From JAKVBK01 sp022447275 (GTDB lineage: Bacteria; Pseudomonadota; Alphaproteobacteria; Rhodobacterales; Rhodobacteraceae), in assembly GCA_047125605.1 (NCBI GenBank), contig CP138932.1:1178001-1242000 (forward strand): a stretch of 64,000 nucleotides of DNA, written 5' to 3'. The stretch's first letter is position 1. The number at the start of each line of letters is the position of its first letter. The notes under the pieces are model-generated. The model was not told the DNA's origin. It saw only the letters and a program-made list of their open reading frames with translations, and did no database searches. A program made the position numbers and the translations under genes. This document shows, piece by piece, positions 8,119 to 16,720 of the stretch.

Positions 8119-9270
8119 TCAGTTGTTGGACCGCTCCGCCTCGATTTCGCGCCACTTGGCAACAGCCCGATTGTGGTCTGCAAGATTGGTGGTGAATGTG
8201 TGTCCACCCGTCCCATCGGCCACGAAAAAAAGGTAATCCGTGCTATCGGGGTTTAGGGCAGCGGCGATGCTCAGGCGCCCAGGATTGGCGATCGGTGTCG
8301 GAGGAAGCCCATCGATCTGATAGGTGTTCCACGGTGTTGCACGGTCAAGTTCCGAGCGGCGCAACCCGCGCCCAAGCGCCCCTTCGCCCCGGGTGATTCC
8401 ATAAATGACAGTCGGGTCAGTCTGCAGGCGCATGCCCTCCCGCAGGCGATTCACGAACACCGAAGCGACTTGCCGCCGTTCATCAGCAACACCTGTCTCT
8501 TTTTCCACGATCGAGGCCAACACCAAGGCTTCCTGCGGGTTGGCAAGGGGCGTGTCCGGGCTGCGCTCAGCCCAAAGCTGTGCCAAAACCTGCGACTGTC
8601 TTTGCGCCATCTGGGCCAGCAGATCCGCACGGTCATCCCCGGCAGACACCTCATAGCTGTCCGGCGCAAGCGATCCTTCGATCGGAATATCCGCAATCTC
8701 GCCGTCTAGGAACGAGGCTTGCTTGAGCTCTTTTACCACCTGCCAGCTTGTCACGCCCTCAGCCAAGGTCACACGAAACCGGGCATCCGGTTGGGCCAGA
8801 ACATCTGCGAATTCCGGCGGCACGCCCTCACTGGGATCAAAGCGTAGGGTTTCCACATAGCGGCCCGTTTCGGGATCCAGTTCACGCACGACAACTGCCG
8901 CCCGCAGGATACCGATGCGAAAATTCACCTCTGTCCCACAGGTGGACCGGCCACTGTCAGTGATCTCATCGGTGATCGTTTCCATCGAGGCGCCCGGCAC
9001 GATCAGGTAACTACCAGCCTTCAGATCGTCTGCCTTGTCGGAATACTGCGCCCCCATGCGAAACACCGAAGCAGAGGTGATGGCTCCCTGCTGCAAAAGT
9101 TCCTCGCTGACCCGGCTCATGTTTGAGCCTGGGGCCACACGCAGGCAAACCGTCTGTGCCAAGGGGCCGACACCGCGATATTGGATCTGCGCCCAGCTCA
9201 GCGCGCCGGCCAGTGCAAGGCCGACAACGATGAGAACCGTCATAGCGTTCGCTGCGATCCCGCGCACCAT
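8119..9270 (-). CDS. mltG: Endolytic murein transglycosylase
   Basis: The 383-aa inner-membrane protein cleaves nascent peptidoglycan strands and is thought to act as a glycan terminase. A single transmembrane anchor lies at about residues 10-27. A LysM-like region follows, then the YceG catalytic domain. The catalytic Glu is residue 256 in ASIVEKETG. Conserved downstream blocks include LQTDPTVIYG and TPWNTYQIDGLPPTPI. It lies 12 bases after fabF on the same strand, an arrangement also seen in other proteobacteria where mltG follows the fab cluster. It is probably cotranscribed with fabF. About 240 bases of non-coding sequence separate it from cysE. Confidence 0.95.
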   Translation of the reverse strand: MVRGIAANAMTVLIVVGLALAGALSWAQIQYRGVGPLAQTVCLRVAPGSNMSRVSEELLQQGAITSASVFRMGAQYSDKADDLKAGSYLIVPGASMETITDEITDSGRSTCGTEVNFRIGILRAAVVVRELDPETGRYVETLRFDPSEGVPPEFADVLAQPDARFRVTLAEGVTSWQVVKELKQASFLDGEIADIPIEGSLAPDSYEVSAGDDRADLLAQMAQRQSQVLAQLWAERSPDTPLANPQEALVLASIVEKETGVADERRQVASVFVNRLREGMRLQTDPTVIYGITRGEGALGRGLRRSELDRATPWNTYQIDGLPPTPIANPGRLSIAAALNPDSTDYLFFVADGTGGHTFTTNLADHNRAVAKWREIEAERSNN

Positions 9271-9282
9271 GAAGTGCTCTCC

Positions 9283-10545
9283 TTATGCGGGCGCCCGGCC
9301 CAATACGAGTGACGCGTTCGTCCCGCCAAAGCCGAAACTATTGGACAGAGCAACATTGATTTCGCGCGGCTGGGCCGCGTTCGGGGCCAGATTGATAGGG
9401 CTGTCCACAGCAGGCGTGTCCAGGTTGATCGTCGGGGGAGCAATCTGATCGCGCAACGCCAATGTGCAGAAGATTGCCTCCACCGCGCCCGCCGCCCCAA
9501 GCAGGTGGCCAATCGCAGATTTCGTTGACGACATCGTCGCCGATCCGGCCGCATCCCCCAACAGGCGCTCCACTGCACCTAACTCGATCGTATCGGCCAT
9601 GGTCGACGTGCCATGCGCGTTGATGTAGTCGACCTGCGCAGGCGTGACTTCAGCACGCTTCAACGCCGCCGCCATGGAGCGGAATCCACCATCCCCATCT
9701 TCAGAGGGCGCCGTGATATGGTACGCATCGCCCGACATGCCGTAGCCGAGGACTTCTGCATAGATCTTGGCGCCACGGGCCTTTGCATGCTCATATTCCT
9801 CAAGCACGACAACCCCGGCCCCCTCGCCCATTACAAAACCATCGCGGTCAGCGTCATAGGGGCGTGACGCGGCCGTGGGATCATCGGCGCGTTTGGTGGA
9901 CAGGGCCTTGCACGCGTTGAAGCCGGCAATACCAATCTCGCTGATCGGGCTTTCAGCGCCCCCAGCAACCATCACATCTGCATCGCCCCACTGGATCATC
10001 CGGGACGCATCCCCAATTGCATGGGCACCCGTTGAGCACGCGGTGACAACCGCGTGGTTGGGGCCCTTGAAACCAAAGCGGATCGAGACCTGCCCTGAAA
10101 TCAGGTTGATCAACGCACCGGGGATAAAGAAGGGGGACACACGGCGCGGGCCCTTTTCTTTTAGCAAGATGGACGTATCAGCAATGGAAGTCAGACCGCC
10201 GATACCGGAGCCGATCATCACGCCGGTCCGCTCCCGTGAGGCATCGTCTTCGGGCATCCAGCCACTGTCGCGAACGGCCTGCTCAGCGGCGGCCATACCG
10301 TACAAGATAAAATCATCGACCTTGCGGCGCTCTTTCGGCGCCATCCAGTCTTCGGGATTGAAGCTGCCATCAGAGCCATCCCCAAACGGGATTTCGCAGG
10401 CATATTGCGTGGCCACACGGCTGGCATCGAACCGAGTGATCGGTCCGGCTCCGGACTCGCCGGCCAACAGCCGCTTCCAGGTTTCTTCCACGCCACAAGC
10501 CAGCGGGGTCACCATTCCGAGGCCCGTAATCACCACTCGACGCAT
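9283..10545 (-). CDS. fabF: Beta-ketoacyl-ACP synthase II
   Basis: The 420-aa condensing enzyme elongates acyl-ACP with malonyl-ACP in type II fatty acid synthesis. The Cys-His-His triad is visible: Cys170 in VVTACSTGA, His311 in NAHGTST and His347 in SAIGHLLGAAG. Two adjacent ATGs occur at 10548 and 10545. AGGAGG sits 6 bases before the second and only 3 before the first, and MRRVVITG is the usual N-terminus, so 10545 is taken. It follows acpP on the minus strand, as is usual, but a hairpin between them may attenuate transcription from acpP. mltG follows after 12 bases. Confidence 0.97.
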   Translation of the reverse strand: MRRVVITGLGMVTPLACGVEETWKRLLAGESGAGPITRFDASRVATQYACEIPFGDGSDGSFNPEDWMAPKERRKVDDFILYGMAAAEQAVRDSGWMPEDDASRERTGVMIGSGIGGLTSIADTSILLKEKGPRRVSPFFIPGALINLISGQVSIRFGFKGPNHAVVTACSTGAHAIGDASRMIQWGDADVMVAGGAESPISEIGIAGFNACKALSTKRADDPTAASRPYDADRDGFVMGEGAGVVVLEEYEHAKARGAKIYAEVLGYGMSGDAYHITAPSEDGDGGFRSMAAALKRAEVTPAQVDYINAHGTSTMADTIELGAVERLLGDAAGSATMSSTKSAIGHLLGAAGAVEAIFCTLALRDQIAPPTINLDTPAVDSPINLAPNAAQPREINVALSNSFGFGGTNASLVLGRAPA

Positions 10546-10663
10546 CATGATCCTCCTGAAGTAGTCTCCGCCGTGTTACACGGGGCAGCAGGGCGGGGGC
10601 AAGGGCATCGCGCATGGCAAAGCCCGACATAGGCAAACCATCGCACCCCTCAGATGCAAGATG

Positions 10664-10705
10664 CCCAGAAAACGGAAAACGGCATCCGAACATGTCCGGA
10701 TGCCG
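10664..10705 (-). terminator. Intrinsic terminator or attenuator after acpP
   Basis: On the minus strand a 9-bp perfect stem (CGGCATCCG / CGGATGCCG, 10680-10705) with an 8-base loop is followed by a T-rich run (GTTTTCCGTTTTC). It lies 46 bases after the acpP stop and about 120 bases before fabF. It would make acpP transcript more abundant than fabF transcript, matching the high cellular demand for acyl carrier protein. Confidence 0.75.
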
Positions 10706-10750
10706 TCTGTCAGGCAGGCCCAATTGCGGCCACCTTAATACTGGGGGCAA

Positions 10751-10984
10751 TTAGCCTGCGTCGGAGATGAACTTCACCGCATCGCCAAAGGTCAGGATCG
10801 TCTCTGCCGCGTCGTCGGGGATTTCGATGCCGAACTCTTCTTCGAACGCCATGACCAGCTCGACGGTGTCGAGGCTGTCTGCACCCAGATCATCGATGAA
10901 GCTTGCGCCTTCGACGACCTTGTCCTCTTCCACGCTCAGGTGCTCGACGACGATTTTCTTCACGCGATCTGCGATGTCGCTCAT
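10751..10984 (-). CDS. acpP: Acyl carrier protein
   Basis: The 77-aa acidic carrier holds growing acyl chains on 4'-phosphopantetheine. The attachment serine is Ser37 in GADSLDTVELVMAFEEEFG, the canonical DSL motif. Length and the C-terminal helix DAVKFISDAG are typical. An in-frame upstream start at 11068 exists, but MSDIADRVKKIV is the conserved N-terminus and GGAAG precedes ATG 10984. The gene sits between fabG and fabF in the standard fab order, with about 240 bases upstream that probably contain its own promoter. Confidence 0.98.
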   Translation of the reverse strand: MSDIADRVKKIVVEHLSVEEDKVVEGASFIDDLGADSLDTVELVMAFEEEFGIEIPDDAAETILTFGDAVKFISDAG

Positions 10985-11227
10985 TTTGCTCTTCCTTCTA
11001 TCGCGAGACAGATATCTGCCTCTTTCTGCATATTCCTGCCCGTGCAGGAGTGTCCTGACCACGCGCAAAATTCCATTTGTCCGCCGGGCATGGCCCGCAG
11101 ATGAGTCTGCGCGGGCTATAGCACAGGCTTACGTTTAGGCAAATGCTAACTGCATGGCGTGGGTTCAAGATCTGCCAAATGGGCAACAGCGGCGCCCCCA
11201 ATGCGGAAGTGGCGCCGCATAACCCAC

Positions 11228-11965
11228 TTAAATCATTGCCATACCGCCATTTACATGCAGCACAGTGCCCGTCACGTAGCCCGCTTCAGGGGCAGCAAGA
11301 TACAGCACGGCAGAGGCGATCTCCTCACCGGTGCCCATGCGACCGGCGGGAATCTGCGTAAGGATTTTGCCCTTTTGGTCTTCGTTCAACTTATCAGTCA
11401 TCGCTGTTTCGATGAAGCCGGGCGCCACGGCGTTGACTGTGATGCCCCGGCTGGCCACCTCATAGGCAAGGCTTTTGGACATGCCGACCATGCCAGCCTT
11501 CGAGGCAGCATAGTTGCCTTGTCCCGGGTTGCCCGTCGTGCCCACAACAGAGCTGATATTGACGATCCGCCCCCAGCGCGCCTTCATCATCCCGCGCAAG
11601 ACGCCCCGGCACAGCCGCATGGTAGATGTCAGGTTGACCTCCAGAACCGAGGCCCATTCCTCATCGGACATGCGCATGAACAGGTTGTCGCGGGTGATGC
11701 CCGCATTGTTGACGAGGATATCCACGCCGCCCATCTCTGCGGCTGCTTGCTTGGGCAGGGCGTCAACCGCCTCGGCGTCAGACAGGTTACAGGGCAGCAC
11801 ATGGGCCCGCGACCCGAGGCTGGCAGCGAGATCCTCCAAGGGCCCTGTCCGGGTGCCTGACAGACTTACCGTCGCGCCCGCACCATGCAATGCCGTCGCG
11901 ATTGCTCCGCCAATGCCGCCGGACGCCCCCGTAATCAGCGCACGCTTTCCTTCAAGATTGAACAT
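11228..11965 (-). CDS. fabG: 3-oxoacyl-ACP reductase
   Basis: The 245-aa short-chain dehydrogenase reduces 3-oxoacyl-ACP with NADPH in fatty acid elongation. The Rossmann motif TGASGGIG is at residues 12-19, NNAG at 86-89, the catalytic Ser at 138/139 in VNISSVVG, and Tyr152 with Lys156 in YAASK. The C-terminus (HVNGGMAMI) is typical of FabG. It overlaps the end of fabD by one base, indicating translational coupling. acpP is next after about 240 bases. Length and active-site spacing match FabG rather than a generic dehydrogenase, and the fab context supports this. Confidence 0.97.
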   Translation of the reverse strand: MFNLEGKRALITGASGGIGGAIATALHGAGATVSLSGTRTGPLEDLAASLGSRAHVLPCNLSDAEAVDALPKQAAAEMGGVDILVNNAGITRDNLFMRMSDEEWASVLEVNLTSTMRLCRGVLRGMMKARWGRIVNISSVVGTTGNPGQGNYAASKAGMVGMSKSLAYEVASRGITVNAVAPGFIETAMTDKLNEDQKGKILTQIPAGRMGTGEEIASAVLYLAAPEAGYVTGTVLHVNGGMAMI

Positions 11966-12918
11966 CAGGCCTGTCCCTCTGCCAGTGCGGCCATCGCCGC
12001 TTTTACATCATCGGGTGTGCCAACCGCGCGGGTTGCCACGGATTTGTCGATCCGGCGGATCATACCGCTCAACGCTTTGCCCGCGCCGATTTCCCAAATT
12101 TCGGAAACCCCTTGCTCCGCCATCCAGGCAACGCTTTCGCGCCAGCGCACCCGATGGGTGACCTGCTCAACCAGCAGCGTGCGGATCAGCGAAGTGTCAT
12201 GCACATCATGGGCCAAGACATTGGCAACAAGCGGCAACTTTGGCCGCACCATCTCCACAGCATCCAGCTTTTGCGCCATCACGCGGGCGGCAGGCTCCAT
12301 CAGGTCACAGTGGAACGGGGCGCTGACGGGCAGCAACATTGCGCGCTTTGCCCCCATATCCTTCGCCACTGTGATTGCGTGCTCTACCGCAGCTTTCGCG
12401 CCGGAAATGACGACTTGCGTCGGATCGTTGTCATTGGCTGCAGCGCACACACCATGGCTGGCCCCCTCGCGCGCGGCGGTTGCAACCTTTTCGTAGGGCA
12501 ATCCAAGGATGGCAGCCATAGCGCCCTCTCCCACGGGCACTGCGCTTTGCATTGCGTCACCGCGCGCCCGCAGCAACTGCGCTGTATCCATGACAGACAA
12601 GGCCCCCGCTGCACACAGCGCGGAGTACTCACCCAAGGAGTGGCCCGCCACGAATGCGCCGCTTTCAACCATGTCGAGACCCTCGGCCTCTAGGGCGCGC
12701 ATCGCAGCCACCGATGTGGCCATCAGCGCAGGCTGCGCATTGGCCGTCAGCGTCAGGGTTTCGATATCCCCTTCCCAGATCAGGGCAGACAGGCTCTCGC
12801 CGAGCGCTGCATCCACCTCATCAAAGACAGCCTTTGCCGCCGGATAGGCGTCTGCAAGCGCCTTGCCCATCCCGATTGTCTGGGCCCCCTGCCCCGGAAA
12901 AACGAACGCTCTGGTCAT
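11965..12918 (-). CDS. fabD: Malonyl-CoA:ACP transacylase
   Basis: The 317-aa enzyme loads malonyl groups from CoA onto acyl carrier protein. The nucleophile is Ser94 in GHSLGEYSAL, and the partner His203 lies in SAPFHCDLM. The N-terminus FVFPGQGAQ is the oxyanion-loop region of the family. It is the first gene of the minus-strand fabD-fabG-acpP-fabF-mltG set. Upstream are 168 bases shared with the divergent b561-YceI gene, containing several GTGCAC-type words. Confidence 0.97.
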   Translation of the reverse strand: MTRAFVFPGQGAQTIGMGKALADAYPAAKAVFDEVDAALGESLSALIWEGDIETLTLTANAQPALMATSVAAMRALEAEGLDMVESGAFVAGHSLGEYSALCAAGALSVMDTAQLLRARGDAMQSAVPVGEGAMAAILGLPYEKVATAAREGASHGVCAAANDNDPTQVVISGAKAAVEHAITVAKDMGAKRAMLLPVSAPFHCDLMEPAARVMAQKLDAVEMVRPKLPLVANVLAHDVHDTSLIRTLLVEQVTHRVRWRESVAWMAEQGVSEIWEIGAGKALSGMIRRIDKSVATRAVGTPDDVKAAMAALAEGQA

Positions 12919-13046
12919 CCCAGCCCCTTTTCTACACAGCCACGTTATTTGCCGTTCCTAGCCTTGCCGCCGGGGCAAGCCAAGCGGGGATAAAGAAATG
13001 GTGCACAAAAGCTGTGTGTGATTTTTGATATGCAGATGGCAACATA

Positions 13047-13060
13047 GCACATTAATGTGC
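13047..13060. promoter_or_regulatory. Perfect 14-bp palindrome upstream of the b561-YceI gene
   Basis: GCACATTAATGTGC is a perfect palindrome 27 bases before the start codon at 13087, so it could overlap the promoter or transcription start. GTGCACAG at 13057-13064 recurs at 15158-15165, upstream of the other yceI gene. A dimeric repressor such as a MarR- or LysR-type protein is possible; none is encoded next to it. Confidence 0.4.
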
Positions 13061-13086
13061 ACAGGCACACAACACGGGACGAATGA

Positions 13087-14301
13087 ATGGGCCTTTCCAA
13101 CACCCCAAGCGCCTATGGCAGCTTGGCCAAACTTTTGCACTGGCTCACGCTGTTGTTGATGATGGCAGTCATTCCACTGGGCGTCATTGCCCATGGGCTG
13201 GAGATTGGACCAGATACCCTTGCCCGAAAGGCCCGCCTTTTCGCCCTTCACAAGACGCTTGGCCTCGCCCTGTTCTTCACGGCCTTGATCAGATTTTTTT
13301 GGGCACTCGTTCAACCCAAACCAGCCGCGCTGCACCCAGACCGAAGGCTGGAAGACTTTCTGGCAAGGATGGTGCATTGGCTGCTCTACAGCGCTCTAGT
13401 TATCGTTCCCCTGAGCGGTTGGGTCCACCATGCTGCCACTGAAGGATATGCGCCCATTTGGTGGCCCTTCGGCCAGAGCCTGCCCTTCGTGCCCACCGAC
13501 GCGAATGTGGCCGCCATCAGCGCCGGGCTGCATGTGATTTTCCAGCGTGTCCTGATGGCTGCCATCCTCCTGCACGTGATGGGCGCTCTGAAACACCACC
13601 TGTTCGACCGCGATGACACCCTGCGCCGGATGCTACCCGGACGGCGTGATATCCGCGCGCCCTCTGCGGGTACTACAAAGGGCAAGAATGGCCTTTTTCC
13701 CTTCCTAGGTGCGCTGGTGATTTGGGCTTTGGCATTGGGGATCGGGGCCCAGCTTGGCGTTCTGTCCCGTGACAGCCAGGCGGCCCAGATCGCAACGCTC
13801 GAAGAGGTTGAAACCGGCTGGGACGTACAAGAAGGCACATTGGGCCTTGCGGTTTCACAATTTGGCAGCCGGGTCGAGGGCAGCTTTGGCGATTGGACCG
13901 CCGGGATCCTCTTCAACGAGGAACCTGACGCAGAGGGGCGCTTTGGGTCCGTCGATGTTCAGATCGCAATCGGCTCTCTGACGCTTGGATCGGTGACGTC
14001 GCAGGCGCTGGGCGCTGATTTCTTCAATGCGGATGGCTTCCCCACAGCGCGCTACACCGCCGACATCTTTGCAAATCCCGATGGGGGCTACCTTGCGGAC
14101 GGAATGCTCACCCTGAAAGGCAATACGATCGACGTGCCGCTGGTCTTCACGCTTGCAATGGAGGGCGATATCGCGCGGATGTCGGGCACCGCACAGCTTG
14201 ATCGACGCGATTTCGGCATTGGCACCGGCTACGACGATGAAAGCACCGTGGGCTTTACAGTCGATATTGGCGTGGACTTAACCGCAAAACAGCTTCGCTA
14301 G
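13087..14301 (+). CDS. Cytochrome b561 domain fused to YceI domain
   Basis: The 404-aa membrane protein has two parts. Residues 1 to about 190 form a four-helix di-heme cytochrome b561 domain with candidate axial histidines in LLHWLTLL, LHKTLG and LLHVMG. A further hydrophobic segment at about 204-224 leads to a YceI domain at about 240-400, a lipocalin-like fold that binds isoprenoid or other amphiphiles. The domain order suggests a periplasmic YceI module held at a quinone-reactive b-type cytochrome, perhaps handling a polyisoprenoid quinone. That role is inference. A separate soluble yceI gene lies 157 bases downstream on the other strand. A GAATGAATG overlap makes the exact start uncertain by a codon or so. 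Confidence 0.88.
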   Translation: MGLSNTPSAYGSLAKLLHWLTLLLMMAVIPLGVIAHGLEIGPDTLARKARLFALHKTLGLALFFTALIRFFWALVQPKPAALHPDRRLEDFLARMVHWLLYSALVIVPLSGWVHHAATEGYAPIWWPFGQSLPFVPTDANVAAISAGLHVIFQRVLMAAILLHVMGALKHHLFDRDDTLRRMLPGRRDIRAPSAGTTKGKNGLFPFLGALVIWALALGIGAQLGVLSRDSQAAQIATLEEVETGWDVQEGTLGLAVSQFGSRVEGSFGDWTAGILFNEEPDAEGRFGSVDVQIAIGSLTLGSVTSQALGADFFNADGFPTARYTADIFANPDGGYLADGMLTLKGNTIDVPLVFTLAMEGDIARMSGTAQLDRRDFGIGTGYDDESTVGFTVDIGVDLTAKQLR

Positions 14302-14394
14302 CCGTCGCCACGCCCTTCCCAGAGGAAGGCTGCGCGGCTTACTCGACACGCCCCAACCCGAAATCCTAAAGCCCTGCACGCCAAGATTGCGCAT

Positions 14395-14429
14395 CAAAAA
14401 ACCCACCGTGATCGCGGCACGGTGGGTTT
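14395..14429 (-). terminator. Intrinsic terminator after yceI
   Basis: The stem ACCCACCGTG / CACGGTGGGT (14401-14427) has a 7-base loop. On the minus strand it is followed by six T residues, placed about 30 bases after the yceI stop. The plus-strand tail has only three T, so it would terminate the upstream fusion gene less well. Confidence 0.85.
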
Positions 14430-14458
14430 CAACGCTGACAGGCTTCAGCAGCGCTAGA

Positions 14459-15055
14459 TCAGGAGGCATCTTCGTCGGCCTTCATCGCCTCGACCGAGAT
14501 CATCACGCTCACTTCATCAGAGACGAATGGCGCAAAGGCACCCACGTTGAAGTCAGAGCGCAGCAGGGTCACCGTGGCGTCAAAGCCGGCCCATTCCTTC
14601 TTGGCCATCGGATGGGTGCCTTCCGCATTCAGCTTTGCGTCGAGCACGACCGACTTGGTGACATCATTTATCGTCAGATCGCCCGTGATGAGGGCCGTAT
14701 CGTCGCTGGTGATCTCGATCCCGGTGGAGGTGAAGGTCACAAGATCCTCGTCGGCGGCTGCAAAGAAATCAGGCGACAGGAAATGGGCTGTGCGCTGTTC
14801 CCAACCGGTGAACATGGAAGACACGGGCATCGAGACAGCCACTGTCGAGTTTTCAGGCGATGCCTTGTCCCATGTGATGTCTCCCTCGAAGCCGGAGAAC
14901 ATGCCATAGGTCGTCGAAAAACCAAGATGGTTGTAGGAAAAGACGATCTGAGAATGGGATGCATCAAGCTTGTAGGCATCTGCTTTTGCGTGGCCATCGG
15001 CGATAGCAGCGACCGGGCTCAAGGCCAGAGCGGCGCCAAAAAGAACGTGTTTCAT
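14459..15055 (-). CDS. yceI: Periplasmic YceI family protein
   Basis: The 198-aa product has a signal peptide at residues 1 to about 19 (MKHVLFGAALALSPVAAIA) followed by a single YceI domain. The domain shows the pattern YKLDASHSQIVFSYNHLG at the start, ITGDLTINDVTKSV mid-way and a C-terminal SVMISVEAMKA strand. YceI proteins are periplasmic lipocalin-like barrels that bind long isoprenoid chains. The longer in-frame start at 15103 is rejected because it would bury the signal peptide; GGAG precedes ATG 15055. It converges on the b561-YceI fusion gene, so two YceI domains are encoded within 2 kb. Confidence 0.92.
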   Translation of the reverse strand: MKHVLFGAALALSPVAAIADGHAKADAYKLDASHSQIVFSYNHLGFSTTYGMFSGFEGDITWDKASPENSTVAVSMPVSSMFTGWEQRTAHFLSPDFFAAADEDLVTFTSTGIEITSDDTALITGDLTINDVTKSVVLDAKLNAEGTHPMAKKEWAGFDATVTLLRSDFNVGAFAPFVSDEVSVMISVEAMKADEDAS

Positions 15056-15199
15056 GAAGGATACTCCGAATACGTGAGGCCCCTGCGGCGATGTGCGCCA
15101 CAAGTCAGGCGATGGGCACGTATGTGCATCGCTGCGGCCGCAAATCTAGGCGCATCCGTGCACAGATACTGTTATTTACCCCAAAGCATAACGCTTATA

Positions 15200-15211
15200 T
15201 GCAAAATTGCA
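15200..15211. promoter_or_regulatory. Inverted repeat upstream of yceI
   Basis: TGCAA and TTGCA flank an AA centre, about 145 bases before the yceI start and about 220 before rpsF. It sits in the AT-rich part of the 378-base gap between those divergent genes, the likely place for both promoters. No other feature is clear in that gap. It is a weak operator candidate. Confidence 0.25.
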
Positions 15212-15433
15212 CAACAAAGAGAGATGCTATGCGTGGCGCCAGCCGCCCCCAATGTGCAGCTTCAAAATCCAAGCGTTTATTGGATGAAATAGACCTTTGA
15301 TGGGCTTGCATCTGCCCCTCAGCTCAGCTACACCGCGCCATCCCGCGCATCGCTTTTAATGGTGGTGCCCCTCGTGACCGGACGCGCGGGACAGTCTGGT
15401 CTTTGAAGCCCACTCGAACAGAAATGGAATGCT

Positions 15434-15796
15434 ATGCCGCTTTACGAGCATGTTTTCATTGCGCGTCAGGATCTGTCCAACGCGCAGGCCGAAGGTCTGA
15501 TGGACCATTTCGGCGCCATCCTCTCCGACAATGGGGGCTCCGTCACGCACCAGGAATACTGGGGCGTCAAGACGATGGCCTACAAGATCAACAAGAACCG
15601 CAAGGGCCACTATTCGTTCCTGCGCACCGATGCCCCCGCGGCCGCCGTGCAGGAAATGGAGCGCCTGATGCGCCTGCATGACGACGTGATGCGCGTGCTG
15701 ACCATCAAGGTTGACGCCCACGCCGAGGGCCCCTCGGTCCAGATGCAGAAGCGCGATGAGCGCGAAGGCCGTCGTGGCCGTGATCGTGACCGCTAA
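15434..15796 (+). CDS. rpsF: 30S ribosomal protein S6
   Basis: The 120-aa protein binds 16S rRNA with S18 in the small subunit platform. The N-terminus MPLYEHVFIARQDLS and the region NKNRKGHYSFLRTDAPAAAV are typical of S6. The C-terminus is a basic/acidic tail (KRDEREGRRGRDRDR), common in alphaproteobacterial S6. It is first in the rpsF-rpsR-rplI operon, 15 bases before rpsR. The only Shine-Dalgarno is a weak GGA, but the protein alignment leaves no better start. Confidence 0.97.
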   Translation: MPLYEHVFIARQDLSNAQAEGLMDHFGAILSDNGGSVTHQEYWGVKTMAYKINKNRKGHYSFLRTDAPAAAVQEMERLMRLHDDVMRVLTIKVDAHAEGPSVQMQKRDEREGRRGRDRDR

Positions 15797-15811
15797 GAAG
15801 GAGAGCTGACA

Positions 15812-16040
15812 ATGGCCGCAAAACCGTTTTTTCCGCCGTCGCAAGGTGTGCCCGTTCTCCGGTGAGAACGCCCCCAAGATCGACTACAAGGACACCCGTC
15901 TTCTGCAGCGCTACATCTCTGAGCGTGGCAAGATCGTGCCCTCCCGTATCACCGCCGTATCGGCCAAGAAGCAGCGCGAGCTGGCCCGTGCCATCAAGCG
16001 CGCCCGCTTCCTCGCCCTGCTGCCCTACGCCGTCAAGTAA
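15812..16040 (+). CDS. rpsR: 30S ribosomal protein S18, with an apparent one-base insertion
   Basis: S18 partners S6 in the 30S platform. From ATG 15812, after a GGAG, the reading starts MAAKPFF and then leaves frame and stops at a TGA. The frame holding CPFSGENAPKIDYKDTRLLQ and the rest of S18 runs to 16040. Removing one T from the six-T run at 15827-15832 restores a 75-aa protein with the family's RRRKVCPFSG join. Span length (229 bases) is one more than a multiple of three. Because S18 is essential and the rest is intact, a homopolymer sequencing error is the most likely cause. Transcriptional slippage or a GTG restart at 15846 are less likely alternatives. Confidence 0.93.
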
Positions 16041-16052
16041 GGAGACGAACCA

Positions 16053-16694
16053 ATGGACGTTATCCTGATGGAACGTGTGGCCAAGCTGGGCCAGATGGGC
16101 GATGTGGTCTCCGTGAAGGAAGGCTATGCCCGCAACTTCCTGCTGCCCCAAGGCAAAGCCAAGCGCGCTTCCGCTGCCAACCTGGCAGCTTTTGAAGAGC
16201 AGAAGGCACAGCTGGAAGCCCGCAACCTGGAAACCAAGACAGAAGCAGAAGACATGGGCGCGCGCCTCGGCGGTCAGCAGTTCGTGATCATCCGCTCCGC
16301 CTCGGATTCCGGCGCGCTCTATGGATCCGTCACCCCGCGTGACGCCGCTGAGATCGCCACCGGCGAAGGCTACAGCATTGACCGCAAGCAGGTTGCCCTG
16401 ATCGCCCCGATCAAGGAACTGGGTCTGCACAACATGACCGTGAAACTGCATCCCGAAGTGGAAGTGGAAATCACCATGAACGTTGCGCGTTCGGAAGAAG
16501 AAGCTGAGCTTCAGGCATCCGGCAAGTCGATCCAGGATCTGGCCGCGGAAGAAGAAGCCGCTGCCGAGTTCGAGATCGCCGAACTGTTCGATGATATCGG
16601 TTCTGCCGCGTCCGACGATGAGGATGACGCAGATCGCAGCTCCGACCTCGTCGAGACACCCGAAAGCGCATCTGACGACGAGCAGCCCAGCTAA
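16053..16694 (+). CDS. rplI: 50S ribosomal protein L9 with long acidic C-terminal extension
   Basis: The 213-aa product has the L9 core: N-terminal domain MDVILMERVAKLGQMGDVV and GYARNFLLPQGKA, the connecting helix, and the C-terminal domain to about residue 150 with the HPEVEVEI strand. Beyond that lie about 60 residues rich in Glu, Asp and Ala (EEEAAAEFEIAELFDDIG and more) absent from the E. coli protein. Such tails are common in Rhodobacterales L9; their role is unknown. GGAGAC precedes the ATG, 12 bases after rpsR, and a strong terminator follows. Confidence 0.97.
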   Translation: MDVILMERVAKLGQMGDVVSVKEGYARNFLLPQGKAKRASAANLAAFEEQKAQLEARNLETKTEAEDMGARLGGQQFVIIRSASDSGALYGSVTPRDAAEIATGEGYSIDRKQVALIAPIKELGLHNMTVKLHPEVEVEITMNVARSEEEAELQASGKSIQDLAAEEEAAAEFEIAELFDDIGSAASDDEDDADRSSDLVETPESASDDEQPS

Positions 16695-16720
16695 GCAGCG
16701 CGCTTACTGTCAAAGTTTGG

